Shown: positions 24,454 to 35,997, counted from the stretch's first letter. The stretch: DNA of 64,000 bases from Stromatinia cepivora (GCA_014898415.1 RCTD01000003.1:2108001-2172000), one strand, 5' to 3'. Notes: generated by a model from the sequence alone, not told the origin. Numbers and translations: made by a program.

Positions 24454-25198
24454 TCAACCAGGGTTGGTATTCTCATCTGCCGTCATTCCCATTCCAACCA
24501 TCTCATAATCCCCTGCGCCATCTCTTCCCCTGCCCCTCCCTTTCCCTCTTCCATAACCTTGTTCTACATCCCTAGTATCCTGAGCGTCTTCTCCTTCCAT
24601 GCCTGTGCTGATATCTCTTGCCATACCAGTATTGTCTGTAACGGTATTCGAATTATTATGGGTAGTATTTGAACTCGAACCAAAGTTTATAGGTCGCAGT
24701 TCTCGCCATTGACAACTCCATATGCCTAAAAAGGTCATAAGGGACATGGATGCAAATTGTAGGGCCCACCAGAGCCAGTTGCGAGGGATGGAGTGCGAGT
24801 AGAAGGATGTAATTAGGAGATGCAGGAAATGGATGGTGAGGGCGAAATCGGGTATTAATTTGGAGCGTGAAACGAGGAGGAGAAGGGAGATAACTCTGTT
24901 GATTTTTGTTAGTTTCATGAAGGAGCAATTAAAACAAGATAAGAACAAACCCTATAAAACTATTCAACATCCAAACAAATCCTAACATCCACCCCACCGT
25001 TGTATCACCCCTCAAACTTCTCCAGCTTAATACCATGTCGAAAGAAAAGGCTCTCCCAGCAACCAGTGCGGTAAAGAGTATCAGCGCCGTACCGATGACA
25101 TACCAAAGAACTTGGAGGATTATAATCTGGCTGAGGATCTTTAGAGGTGGCAGCTCGGCAATAGCACCGGCGCGCGGTGGTCGTCTTCGTCGTGCCAT
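24454..25198 (-). CDS. SYS1: SYS1, Golgi integral membrane protein, two exons
   Basis: I read join(24454..24895, 24951..25198) on the minus strand, 229 aa. The 55-nt intron has a GTTTGT donor, a perfect ACTAAC branch site and CAACAG acceptor, and splicing gives NSFIGVISLLLLVSRSKL. The start MARRRRPPRAG, the RGDTTVGW motif near 63-70, four membrane segments (about 23-48, 69-92, 98-114, 123-143) and the CQWRELRPINFG ending match the fungal SYS1 family. SYS1 resides in Golgi membranes and recruits the Arl3/ARFRP1 GTPase for vesicle tethering. The C-terminal 75 residues are a variable, Gly/Arg- and Asn-rich cytosolic tail. It is divergent from the F-box gene. Confidence 0.93.
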
Positions 25199-25767
25199 AT
25201 GTGTGAGATAAAGGAGTTAGGTATGCGCACTTGCTACCTTAATGGGAAAGAATATTTGAGCATTTCTATGTTGATATTGAAGCATGTGTTCTCGAGGCTG
25301 AGCTCTGAACATCTGAGATGCCAGAATATCAAAGGCGGTGGACCTCTTTGGATTAGTGCCCTTTATTCTGCCAGTGTTGCTTACTAAGAATTCTAATTTA
25401 AAATGTCTTTCCGTGTTTGTTGCGAGGGACATAATCATGCATCGCCCTTGAAAAAACCTACTAGGTCTTTGAAACTGTTCATCTAAATGACAACCTTTTC
25501 TCCGCAAGCTACTGAGACCTTCGATGGATATATTCTACTATAAATATCATATATATGTTAGGTTTGGAGCTATTTACGGTACTTACTAGGTACCTAGGTA
25601 GTTTGCCTGACTCAGCACACGGATCTACCGGCGCGACCATATCGCGTTCCTTGTCGTGCTAACCTTTTCCATTGTCCCATTTGCCTTCATAGATTCTTAA
25701 CAAATTTACCAATTATAGTACAACTGTGATCTCGAGGGCAGCAAAGATCCTTATCACGTAAAGGATC
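25199..25767. promoter_or_regulatory. Divergent intergenic region between SYS1 and the F-box gene
   Basis: 569 bp between divergent ATGs must hold both promoters. Around 25585-25612 there is a palindromic cluster of TACCTAGGTA-like words (ACTAGGTACCTAGGTAG). The short ORFs on both strands are unsupported. Confidence 0.5.
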
Positions 25768-27270
25768 ATGGTCTTCAACAGGCTCTTCAACTCCTTACGC
25801 CCAAAAGCTTCCCGTAACAGATTGAGAAGAGACCCAGATGAAGGGGAGTCGGCTTACTTGAAAGCAGAGTCAGACGCAGGGAGTACCGTTAATACATTAA
25901 GATCTCAGGCTTCTCGAAATAAACTGAGGAAAGAGCCGCCCCCTCGTCCGAAGACCGCCAATGCGAAAGGAACAGGGACCTTACAAGATTTTCGTCCCAA
26001 TGGCCGTTCATTCGATTATGCAGTCGATGAGCAAACTGGAGAGCGAATAGATCATACCGCTTTACTGCACGGTTTAGCACACATGGGATCTTTTGATTCT
26101 ATGCATGAAGCCTACGCCATGGACAATCCAGATCGGCCCCCTGGGGAGCCTGCCATAGCCGGCTTTTCCCCGAATCTTTGGCAATGTATCGTGGGATATC
26201 TGTCACTGAGTGATGCAGCGAGTCTCGCATTCTCAAGCAAAACCTTTCTGAGCCGAATTGGACGGAATCCATGGCATGCTTTGAATCTGCCAGAGAACCA
26301 TCGGTATAAAATTGAATTTTTGGTCCACATGGACCGTGATCTTCCCAACCATCTTCTTTGTTTTCCTTGTGCAATTTACCATGTTCGCATAATACCGGGA
26401 GAAGAACGGTTGAAAGCTGCGCATATCATAAATCATCTTTTCGAATGTCCAAATGCTTTAACACAAGTCGCTCCAAGAACACGATTAACTGTTGGTCATA
26501 CTCTTCCGTTTTCGTTTGTGCAGCTTGTATTGCGATCAAATCGTTACTCTCCAAGCCACGGAATTCCAGTGGAGTCAATATGCAAACGCTGGAAAGATCC
26601 TCAGCTTGGGGCCCAAGGCACAGGAACTTGGTCACATCAAAGCCGATATTATATTGACAAAGGCCATCTTCTCTTACGTGTGATCAGTCAATGCTTCCCA
26701 GAGCCAGATCTTCCCATAAGTGCCCAACGAAACCTTTTGTATTCCCGCGAGGATTACTTTCCATATTTTTCGGTTTGCGCTCACTGGAGGGATGGCGATC
26801 TCATGGATATATGTAAATGTGCGTTGGGCCACATACCCAAGCGCAGAGAAGCGATGTCCGCACAACTGAAAAGCGGCCCGAACGCTATCTTTTCACTTGC
26901 AAACCAGAGGAGTCAGATGTCCTCCCAATGTTCTGTATGTCAGCCAATGCGTCGATGCCCAAGATGTCCTACGGAGTACTTGGTTGAGCTTAAATTTGCC
27001 GAGGATAAAAACGATCAAGTCAATAGATTCAAACAAGCTATGACAGTGACGAGGTGGAGCGATTTGGGCAATGGAACTTCTCCATTATCACCGGAATGGG
27101 CTGCGATTAATGGCGAATTTGAGGGCTATGATTCATTAGATGCGGTCAAAGGGCGTGCGATTTCTGGAACTTTTGAATCACAATTTGGTGTTACACTTCC
27201 TGGACAGAGAATTTTATCGCTAAATCCAAGAAATGAAATGAAAGGAGAAGATGGTCATAATTGGTATTGA
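25768..27270 (+). CDS. F-box domain protein, 500 aa
   Basis: Single exon. The F-box lies near residues 133-170 (GFSPNLWQCIVGYLSLSDAA then SLAFSSKTFLSRIG), preceded by a basic tail. F-box proteins are substrate receptors of SCF ubiquitin ligases, binding Skp1 through this motif. The rest contains several Cys groups (CFPC near 198, CKC near 350, and CSVCQPMRRCPRCP near 390) that could bind metal. The tail contains a small internal duplication: LRPKASRNRLRR near 10-21 and LRSQASRNKLRK near 44-55. Large ascomycete-specific F-box families with this layout are common; the substrate is unknown. It is 384 bp upstream of HET gene 2 on the same strand, but separately transcribed genes are the norm. Confidence 0.88.
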   Translation: MVFNRLFNSLRPKASRNRLRRDPDEGESAYLKAESDAGSTVNTLRSQASRNKLRKEPPPRPKTANAKGTGTLQDFRPNGRSFDYAVDEQTGERIDHTALLHGLAHMGSFDSMHEAYAMDNPDRPPGEPAIAGFSPNLWQCIVGYLSLSDAASLAFSSKTFLSRIGRNPWHALNLPENHRYKIEFLVHMDRDLPNHLLCFPCAIYHVRIIPGEERLKAAHIINHLFECPNALTQVAPRTRLTVGHTLPFSFVQLVLRSNRYSPSHGIPVESICKRWKDPQLGAQGTGTWSHQSRYYIDKGHLLLRVISQCFPEPDLPISAQRNLLYSREDYFPYFSVCAHWRDGDLMDICKCALGHIPKRREAMSAQLKSGPNAIFSLANQRSQMSSQCSVCQPMRRCPRCPTEYLVELKFAEDKNDQVNRFKQAMTVTRWSDLGNGTSPLSPEWAAINGEFEGYDSLDAVKGRAISGTFESQFGVTLPGQRILSLNPRNEMKGEDGHNWY

Positions 27271-27654
27271 GGAAAGTATGAAAATATTGGAAATACTCTC
27301 TCATATTACCCTAATTAGCATGATGCACATTAAATGTCAATAAGATTTGAAGACTGAGGGGCAATGGTAAAACTTGCTCGTGGGGGCCCAATATGTTCTC
27401 TGTATAGGCATTGAACTAATTATTCTGAAAGGAATTTGGCCAAATATTGATAGATACCCTTTTGCCTTGTCAATTTTTGTGAGTCTTACCTTTCATACCA
27501 TTTTGTTCCAGTCAACCAATTATATTTGGAGGCCAATGGAATCCCTGTTAAGCTCCAGCTGCTTTAAGCGCCACTGTCAGCAGCTAATATTGACCAAATA
27601 TAAATAACTTCTTGCGCCTGTATAATTTTCTCTTGAAAAACAACAAACATCACC

Positions 27655-30105
27655 ATGGCACCAAATCTTTGCGAAACATGTCAAAAGTTCAATCTTCGCA
27701 AACTCTTCCTGGATTCCGCCGCACAAAACGCGACGTCTGCCAAGGGTGCTATAAGTGGATATCAAAACATCGATCTGCAGGTAAGACCCGGTATACCGGA
27801 ATTCTACAAACACCATAGCAACACCGCTGCTTTAAATGCTTCCTCAGAATTGGGATGTGAATTTTGTAGCTTGATATGGACAGCTAGGCTAAAGAAGGAG
27901 CAAGATGCCATTGTAGATCATTGGCTCGATGAGACTGGCCAGGGCCAGATTTTCGTTGGAACGGGAAGTTCTAGTGTCGCAAAACGTGAAAGTCCTTATA
28001 TTGTGGTGTCCCAAAGACCTGCAAATAGTTCTCCGCGGAACCTATGTAATTTTGAGGTCTTTGCAGCTGCAGGTAGGCTTGATTTAAGTTTAAATTGTTG
28101 TTTTGATTTTTTGAAGTTTACTAAATTATATGTATTAGATAGCATTGCACGTCAGGAAAGTTCTTTTATTGGAAGGCCAATATCTGCGCAATCAGATTCC
28201 GCTGAGTGCTACAAGCTGGCTAAGGAATGGTTGAGAGTTTGCTCAAAGGATCACCAAGATTGTGGCCCCATCAAAACTCGATGCCCTACACGCCTCATCA
28301 ATGTGGGCTCACCAGATACTAATCCGTTTCTGGACGACAATCCCGATCGTGGTGACTGCGAATGGGTAGCACTTAGCTACTTATGGGGTGGAAATGGTTA
28401 CCTGAAATTGGAAGAGCCAACATATCAGAGCCTCAAGAGTGGTATTCCTGTGGAAGACTTTCCGGCCACTCTGCGAGATGCGGTTTTGACCACACGGGAA
28501 ATTGGTTTAAAATATGTTTGGATTGATGCTTTGTGCATCCGTCAAGATAGCACAGATGATTGGAAGGCCGAGGCAGGGCGCATGAGAGATGTCTACGCAG
28601 GTGCGACACTCACAATCGTCGCCGCGAATTCCAATTCGACTAGCGCTGGAATACATTTTCCTCGTCCAGAAAATGTTTACGCCGCCGCACAATGCTCATT
28701 ACCCTGGAACTCTGAAACAAGCGTCTCACTTCGCTTGGTGTCTCATATATCTCGCCAGGGTGCTAAGTCTAGTTCGTGGTTCACTCGTGGATGGACATTC
28801 CAAGAAGGGTTGTTGTCACCACGAGTATTATCGTATGGCAGAGATCAGATGACATGGGAATGTGCCTATCATACTGAGGATGAAAGTGGCCACGTTGGAC
28901 TTTTGGACCAAAAATACGACAGCAAAGATCTTTTACACAAGTTACGAAAGAAACAAACGAATAGAATGAGTCGCGTCATGCAATCTTTGACTTTGCGGAC
29001 CTACACATTTCTTTCGGAAGTTGACAATCAAAGAGCCAAATTAGGCTTTCCTCCTAAAAGAATTTCAGCCACTGGAGTTAATATGCAAGAAAGCTGGGGC
29101 CTGGATCCATATTTGAGATGGTCTGAAATGGTTGAACAATTCTCAGTGAGGAATTTGACATATAAATCAGATGTTCTACCTGCCCTGGCCGGGATTGCTC
29201 GGGAATTTTCGATGATTACAAAAGATACTTACATTTCTGGGATGTGGAAATCCTACATACTTGCCAGTCTACTTTGGAGCAGGCAAGCATTGAGGACATA
29301 TGCCAAAGTATCCGGGTCCGAAATTGACCTCCAATTCTTTACACATATTGATTGGAAGAAACGTGAGTCTTATTTGGCTCCTTCATGGTCCTGGGCGAGT
29401 CTCAATGCCGGAAGAGCACTCTTGCATCCGTACCCATTCGCGGATGCTGCCGTACATCACATAGCTGCCTTGGTCGACGTTCAACTTCATCATTCAGGAA
29501 CGGATATATTTGGCCCCCTTGAGCCAGATAGCGCGTTAATCATGAAAGGAATTTTATTTCCAGTCCACAACTTGGCGAAAAATTACTGGAGATTTTCTGA
29601 CCCCCCTGAGCCGCTTCCAAAATTTCGCGAAAGATTCGGTACGGATAGCCTTCAAAGTACTCATTCTGGGTCATGGCCTGCACTGGAAGAATACATCCAA
29701 GAATGGATAAACGACGCTGGTCATGCGAGTTTCGAATTCGAACAGCAACATATTCCACATCCAAACCAAAAATTCGGCGCATTCCTCCTTGCGCACATCG
29801 AAGGCGTTGCTGAGGACGTCGATAATTTCCCCCTAGTCGGCAACCTCGCATTTCTTCTCGTTGAATCGACTGGAAATATTGACAACGAATACCGGAGAGT
29901 CGGTGCAATGAATATCCATAGATCTAACGCATATTCAACTACCAGCAAAGCGATCAGGACACTTTCCGAGGCAAAAAAGGCGGAAAAAAGAGGCGAATAT
30001 TCTTGGACAGTAACACCCGTTTCTCCAATGGATAAACTCATCGCAAAGTTATGGCAAGAAAAGCCAAAGGAATTCCCAAGCCGAGCGACGATCCGTTTGG
30101 TGTGA
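27655..30105 (+). CDS. HET-domain protein 2, two exons
   Basis: I read join(27655..28072, 28139..30105), 794 aa. The frame stays open through 28073-28138, but that 66-nt stretch is AT-rich, starts GTAGGC, has TTACTAAAT as a branch site and ends TTAG; removing it gives FEVFAAADSIARQESSF and removes a 22-residue hydrophobic oddity. The N-terminus has Cys pairs (CETC near 6-9, CEFC near 68-71). HET motifs: WVALSYLWGG (about 215-224), FPATLRDAVLTTREIGLKY then VWIDALCIRQDS (about 247-277), MRDVYAGATLTIVAA and RGWTFQEGLLSPRVL. The long C-terminal part, with a YLAPSWSWASL motif, is common in large fungal HET proteins. It probably acts in non-self recognition. It is about 6 kb from HET gene 1 and only moderately similar to it. 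Confidence 0.92.
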   Translation: MAPNLCETCQKFNLRKLFLDSAAQNATSAKGAISGYQNIDLQVRPGIPEFYKHHSNTAALNASSELGCEFCSLIWTARLKKEQDAIVDHWLDETGQGQIFVGTGSSSVAKRESPYIVVSQRPANSSPRNLCNFEVFAAAGRLDLSLNCCFDFLKFTKLYVLDSIARQESSFIGRPISAQSDSAECYKLAKEWLRVCSKDHQDCGPIKTRCPTRLINVGSPDTNPFLDDNPDRGDCEWVALSYLWGGNGYLKLEEPTYQSLKSGIPVEDFPATLRDAVLTTREIGLKYVWIDALCIRQDSTDDWKAEAGRMRDVYAGATLTIVAANSNSTSAGIHFPRPENVYAAAQCSLPWNSETSVSLRLVSHISRQGAKSSSWFTRGWTFQEGLLSPRVLSYGRDQMTWECAYHTEDESGHVGLLDQKYDSKDLLHKLRKKQTNRMSRVMQSLTLRTYTFLSEVDNQRAKLGFPPKRISATGVNMQESWGLDPYLRWSEMVEQFSVRNLTYKSDVLPALAGIAREFSMITKDTYISGMWKSYILASLLWSRQALRTYAKVSGSEIDLQFFTHIDWKKRESYLAPSWSWASLNAGRALLHPYPFADAAVHHIAALVDVQLHHSGTDIFGPLEPDSALIMKGILFPVHNLAKNYWRFSDPPEPLPKFRERFGTDSLQSTHSGSWPALEEYIQEWINDAGHASFEFEQQHIPHPNQKFGAFLLAHIEGVAEDVDNFPLVGNLAFLLVESTGNIDNEYRRVGAMNIHRSNAYSTTSKAIRTLSEAKKAEKRGEYSWTVTPVSPMDKLIAKLWQEKPKEFPSRATIRLV

Positions 30106-30841
30106 AGGATTGTCAAATTGTCTTTTCAGATCACCTTCCTAGGTCGCCTGAAGCTAAGTAAGCGCAGTTGATAGTTTCCCAGGATATTAATTAACTCGAT
30201 ACCCCCGAGTAAATAAACCCAATCGGATGAAAACAATTGAGACCCATAGTACTAGTTTAATCCAGGCTGCATTGCCTAGGCCATAGACGTCAAAAAGTTA
30301 ATTCTTTAGGCTGTTCCCAACAACATGTAAAGGTTTGTAATCTCAACCACGGAACGCCTCTGCAAAGCAAATAAATTTCAAATGTTAACCCTTTTGGAGC
30401 CCCGTGTCAAGTCCCATTAATAATAAATGTCAAGTTACATTTTCACCTAATCATATCATATACTCGTGCGGCCAGATTAATTGTTCTTATTTGGGGGCCC
30501 CTTATTAGTCAAGCTGCCCCATTTTCAAGGATTCCATTTCTGCCTTAACACCGATTAAGAGTTCGGAGTTTTATACTTTCTAGCAGCAAGAGTACCCCGT
30601 AAGAGTTTGATAATTTACTCTAGCAACACCACCCAACGTCAATAGCACATGTCACTTGACATACATTAAGGTTACCGGCTCCAACATTTTTGGTTCCCGT
30701 CCCTTTAATAATCAGAGGGCCGTGCTTAATTTAAAACACCCCATCGTCTGGTCCACGGAGTAAGGCTGACTATTAAACCTGGAGGCAATTGCACTCCGTA
30801 TATTACATGTTAAGCAGTCTACTGAACAAGCACTAGATGCA
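30106..30841. other. Intergenic region between HET gene 2 and the Zn2Cys6 gene
   Basis: 736 bp without a supportable gene. It carries the 3' UTR of HET gene 2 and the promoter of the regulator downstream. A TCCGTATATTA word lies near 30796. Confidence 0.5.
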
Positions 30842-32846
30842 ATGGCGACCGATACTCCCATTGGATACATCGTCCAATTCCAAGCCTCGGGCGGGAATCC
30901 AATTGACGGCAGCACAATCATCACTCCCTACAACAACACATTCCTCATGAACCCCTCGAGCCAGATAACCGGTACTTCCGGGCGACAATCGAAGAAGCGG
31001 CCTAACCTACCCAAGGTTCGATCCGGTTGCTTAACTTGCAAGTAAGTCGATGCTTCGTCGACTCTGTGAAGCTCGATGGCACTAATACATCAGCATTTGA
31101 AGACGAAGGCGAATCAAATGTGACGAGCGGAAACCCGAATGTAATCGCTGTCAGGTTTTTGGCGTGGTATGTGAAGGATATGGAGTTCGTATCTCCATAA
31201 ATCGGCGCAAACCGGACCCCAAACCACTTCTGCCTCGCACTGATGAGGTATCGCCACTATCATCATCGCCTCAATCATCACATTCATTACAGTTATCGCC
31301 GAATTCCTCACCGTCGATGAGATTGCCCTTCCGGGATGAAACAGAAGAACGATATTTTCGAACATATCTGACCAAGACAAGCATCTCTGTGACTTGGAGC
31401 CGAAGCCGTGTCTTTTCTGCGTCGTTATGGGATCGTATTATCATGCAAGCTGCACACGATGAATCTTATCTTCGTGAGATGCTAATTGCGATTGGTTCGT
31501 TTACTGAATCTAAAGATTTCCAATTGAAGGGGTACGCGGATGAAGCGGCGCAAATGCGAGTTTTTGCTGTCAAGAGATATGGGCTTGCCCTTCGTTCAAT
31601 GAGTGTTGGACTTTCGAAGCTCGAAAGTGGTGAAGGCCCGAGGAAGACTTTGATTGGCTGTCTTTTAGTATGTTGTTTTGAGTGGCTGTTGGGAAATAAC
31701 TTCACTGCTCTTGTACATGCTGGGAGCGGTATTAGAGTACTGCGTCAATGGCTAAGAAATTATAGAGGTAAGAATTACAAAGCTGGTCTCTGCTCTCCTG
31801 ATTCTGGGATGATCGAGGATGAATTAGTCCAAGCCTTTTTAAGGCTCGACAAACAGGTTGCAACATTTGGGGATCCTGGAACAAGTGAAGAACATAGGGA
31901 GATAATATACGAGTCAATTGAAACAGTTCAAAACATGCCTAGAATTTTCTTGGACATGCACGAAGCCCGCTTATACCTCGAGCTAATCGAGAGACGATCA
32001 ACCCATTTTGCATATTTAGCAGCTGCACATTATGCCCCCAAGAGCACCAATTCTTCTGCATCGATTATCACGAAACGTAGCCTTAATCAGGGATATGGCG
32101 CACCTGAAATGTTAGATATGGAAGCCCTTAAATACGAAATGTCTCAATCACTCATTAGATGGAAATCGGCTTTCGATCTATTCTGTTCCACCATTCCACC
32201 CTCGGAAACCGATCGAGTCACGGAAGCAAATCTACTAATGGCTCAAAGCGCAGCTATGGACGTAATTATCACCATTGCCCCAGGCAATACTAAAGAAAAT
32301 CATGAGAGAGCTCTTCCGAGGTATCGAACCATATTAGCTATCAGCGAGAAGATTCTGGACGGAACAAAAGATCAGCAACAATTTGGAAACTTCAAATTCG
32401 AACAGGGTGTTATAATGCCGTTACACATTGCCGGAAAATGGTGCCACGATCGCACAATTCGCAGAAGGGCGATAGATCTTCTGAGACTGTATAAAAGCAG
32501 TGATGGGGAATCGATTAGGGAAGGGGTATGGGATAGCGAAACTTTCGCGGAGTGGAATGAGTGTTTCTTAGAGGGGAGGCATGGGTCGGAGTGGGGAGAT
32601 GGCTCGGAAAGGATTGGAGATGGACATATGCGGAATGCGGCGAAGGATAAAAATCAGATCTTTAGGTTGAGTGGGCCGGTGAATTCGGACAGAAGCTCGA
32701 GTAGTGGTAGTCCTAGCAGTGAGCAGGGGCGGGGAACGAGTGATAGTCCTAGGAGTGAGCAAGGGCAGGGAATGGCGGGGCGCTGTGTAGAATTGGGAAA
32801 TGCGGAGGGCTGGGTGGAAGAATTGCCGGCTAGGCCATCTCCTTGA
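30842..32846 (+). CDS. Zn(II)2Cys6 fungal transcription factor, two exons
   Basis: I read join(30842..31041, 31103..32846), 647 aa. The 61-nt intron (GTAAGT donor, TGAAG acceptor, CTAATAC branch) splits the zinc cluster; splicing gives CLTCKRRRIKCDERKPECNR followed by CQVFGVVC. This is the full C-X2-C-X6-C-X6-C-X2-C-X6-C pattern with Cys at 63, 66, 73, 80, 83 and 90. The middle region (from about LPFRDETEERYFRTYL) resembles the fungal transcription factor domain type 2 (DUF3468-like). The C-terminus is Ser/Gly-rich with a repeated SPxSEQGxG motif. Such factors bind CGG half-sites and usually regulate metabolism; the target is unknown. An ATG 4 bp upstream is out of frame. Confidence 0.92.
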
Positions 32847-35403
32847 TATTGATTTGGAAGACATCAACTTATTCTAATATTAGCAGTTTACTGTAGGTAT
32901 AAGTTGTGTAGGCAGAATGGCCAATAAGAACGATTACTAAACCATGGAGATCTTGACTCACCGAGTGGGAGTACTTTCTTGGGTCGCCGTGCATATGTAC
33001 CTAGTATGTACACATGACCGCTCTAACCTCGAGGCTATTAATAACTGTAACTTCTTGTAGGCAAAAATTGGGAATATAGCCTCATTCCTCCCACATAGCT
33101 CCACCAAAACCTACATCTGCCACCTTACTCAATCGATATTACCACCTCCACACAAAAGACAATGCCATCTTCTTATGCGAAAGCGTTATTCGATGACGCT
33201 AGAGCCTACACAGGTTGTCTCGTAATACTAGCTCAGTCGAAGATACAACGTATAATTTATACTTGGTCAATCGCAAAAATACTCGGTTAACTAAAGGTGT
33301 ATGTAGTATGGATAGAAATCATTCTAAGTGCATTTCGCTCATCAGGTGATATCAGCCCGAGAAAACTCTCAGTTTCTCGTTAGGTTTCAATCGGTCGACC
33401 TGCGATTGGGGAATTATATTGACGAAATCTAGAATAGTTTCTGAGTTCCTATTTCTGGACGGGAAATTAACTATAGAAATATGTTTGGAAAGACGTCGTC
33501 GTCAGTTGTCGGCACGTGATATTTTCGTGTCTTGTTGGTAACCTTACAACGCACGGTTTCTTTTGCTCGCGGTTCTCAAACTGTGACATCTTATTTGCAT
33601 CCATTTACATCCCATCTTTGAAATGTTAATATCGCTCACTTACTATGTTACATCAATACCTGGGAGAACTCGGATTTTCCATGCGAATAAAGCCATGTGA
33701 TGCTTGCATGATGTGGAGTTTCCATAACTAGAATATTGTGACATGCATATGGTGCCGAACGTGGATTTGTAAATGGCACCCTAGGTTTTTCCAGCATGTT
33801 CTTTTGATAAATTTCCCAGTGGTGTGTGTGAATGCATGGAAGCTAATGAGTGTATTATAACAGATTATCATCGCTTTCTTATTCAACAAGTTACGGTTAA
33901 GTGCAAGCTTCTTTGCGAGATATGATCCATATGAAGAACTCCCGCGGCGATACATGTAGGGGTGTGAACCTCGATATGGCAGCGCTGGGAGATTTCCGCG
34001 ATTTTATTCGCGCGTTTACTCATGGGAACATATTGTCCATTTGAATAGGTCGCATGGGAGTCTAAGGATGCCATTGAATATGTTTCTCCGCGTCACATTA
34101 TCGGCCTAATGTTCCAGGGAACTTTATCCAGTAAGGTTAAACCTCTCAACGACCATATTGACAGATTCTTAAACTCGAACAATTTCAATTCCCGTTTCAT
34201 GTGGTTACCAATATCGTTCAGGGACCTGAATATCTATCCTAGGCGATAAAAATGGGAATAAAGGTATCATTAAGATAGTATTCCTAGAGAACTCGAACTC
34301 GTTGGGTACCGAGCGGTTCCAAGAATTTGATAGGCTCTGGTTATTCAATATGTATGCAAGATAAGGTTACGCGTCTGACAATGATTCGCCATGAGACGGA
34401 CAGCTGAAGTGTGTCAGAGCTGAAATGTGTATATATGTTACAGGTGTGATTTTGCATTTGCAGAACTGGTATTAACTGACTATATCCAATCTGGGGTAGT
34501 ACCATGTATAGGCTCTAAGGTATTAGATTTTCAATATAATAAAGTCTTTATCATTGTTTCTACAGAATTTGATCCTTGGTACGACACAACACGCGGAAAG
34601 ATCATTCAGGAGGTAGATGATGATGCTGTTTAAGGAATGGCTGGACGGAAGAAAGAAGGGCATTTCAATGAATCAGTTTAGTATTCGTCTGAGAACTGGC
34701 GGGTGAATTTTATGTGCTTACTCAGGGGGGGCTTGGCATTGAAGTCATGATTCAAAGTATTTTCTACTATCTATAACAATGATTCAAGACACCGTTTACT
34801 TCTATGATTCCCCTTCTTCTCCTCAGGTTTCCTCAACGCATCCTCAACTCCAACTCAGTAAGCTCGCTTGCGATAATCCACATCTTCATAACATTCCGTC
34901 ACTCTCTGCCATTTGTCACGATAGATCGACCGTCCACTACACAAGGACTCCAGTTTATTTTCCAGAAGAATGATGCTTCTTCATCCATCTCTAAACTAGA
35001 CTGTCCATAGCAGTTCTGTGAGCAAATCTCTGATCCTGACGGGTTTTCCGCCGTCAGTATTTGAAATTAAAATGTCGCTGTGTGTGTGGCTCTATCTATG
35101 ACCTATATATTGATGGATACCATGAGAAATAGAAGAAGGGATCTTGAACATCAACGACTTGGCTTTCTGCTATTAGGTGGAGTAGTGGGGAATGAAATAG
35201 ATGTAGGATATAGAAGGAGAATTGTTCTAGGAATAGGACGAGAATTGAGAACAAGAGTCGTTCGACATGGTCTGGTTGCCTAGATTGAGCATCGCTATTG
35301 AAATCATTATATATCTGGTCTCAGCATTGATAAGCTCGGTACACATAAAATAAAGTCAATGTCGCTGCCCAAAACATGACTTTTATTGAAGATTTAGTAC
35401 GCG

Positions 35404-35649
35404 TTAGCGACTGATGCGTAAGGTTAAATTTCGTGACCCACAGCACCATAATTCGGCGGACAAGGCCTGAGTGAACCCTGAATAAAGGCCATCCCGATTC
35501 TCAAAGGCATGAAACTCCGAAAACGTCGAACACACTTCGTGCCTAATTTGATTCGTCAACATTACGACCACAAACGTGGAAATCATTGGGGGATGTTCAT
35601 TCACATGTGAGATGAGGTAGTCGTCCAATTTCCGAGATACGAAGGCCAT
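35404..35649 (-). CDS. Possible small hypothetical protein, 81 aa
   Basis: Starts with ATG and has balanced codon use and composition (MAFVSRKLDDYLISHVNEH at the start, several Cys, Trp and Gly later). No family, signal peptide or membrane segment is recognised. It may be one exon of a longer gene or chance. Listed only as a candidate. Confidence 0.2.
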   Translation of the reverse strand: MAFVSRKLDDYLISHVNEHPPMISTFVVVMLTNQIRHEVCSTFSEFHAFENRDGLYSGFTQALSAELWCCGSRNLTLRISR

Positions 35650-35885
35650 TCATGCATGACAATGCGCCGCTTGACACAAGGTAGAAGTAGTATTTATGGA
35701 GAAGATAACGTAAAATAGTATGACCTTCACGGTGAATGAATATTTTCTATTGGTACACTCGGGGACTATTCCATAAAGAATATTCCTGTAGGCAGCCGTG
35801 CCGCAATTTTGACCAAATGCATCTTCGTCCAAGGCAGTCCCCCACCACGATGAATCCCCAGAACGCGAATTTAAAAGGGGAGGTT

Positions 35886-35935
35886 GCGCATGCTGGTGTG
35901 AAAGTGAATAGCAATAGCTTCACGCCAGCCTGCGC
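35886..35935 (+). promoter_or_regulatory. Strong hairpin in the presumed 5' leader of the membrane-protein gene
   Basis: Stem arms 35886-35902 and 35919-35935 (17 positions each) pair with one G-U and one mismatch around a 16-nt loop, 62 bp upstream of the ATG at 35998. A short upstream ORF ending at 35945 runs across it. The AATAGCAATAGC loop sequence is repeated just downstream at 35941-35952. If transcribed, it could limit translation; the transcription start is not known. Confidence 0.55.
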
Positions 35936-35997
35936 CAGTAAATAGCAATAGCAATATCTTCACCAAGTACACAAAGTGATGATCAATCGATAACAAA

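Larger units (their letters stand above)
32847..35997. other. Gene-poor 3.1 kb between the Zn2Cys6 and membrane-protein genes
   Basis: No well-supported gene. The best of several short open frames is 35404-35649 on the minus strand, listed separately. Sequence composition is that of host DNA. Confidence 0.5.
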
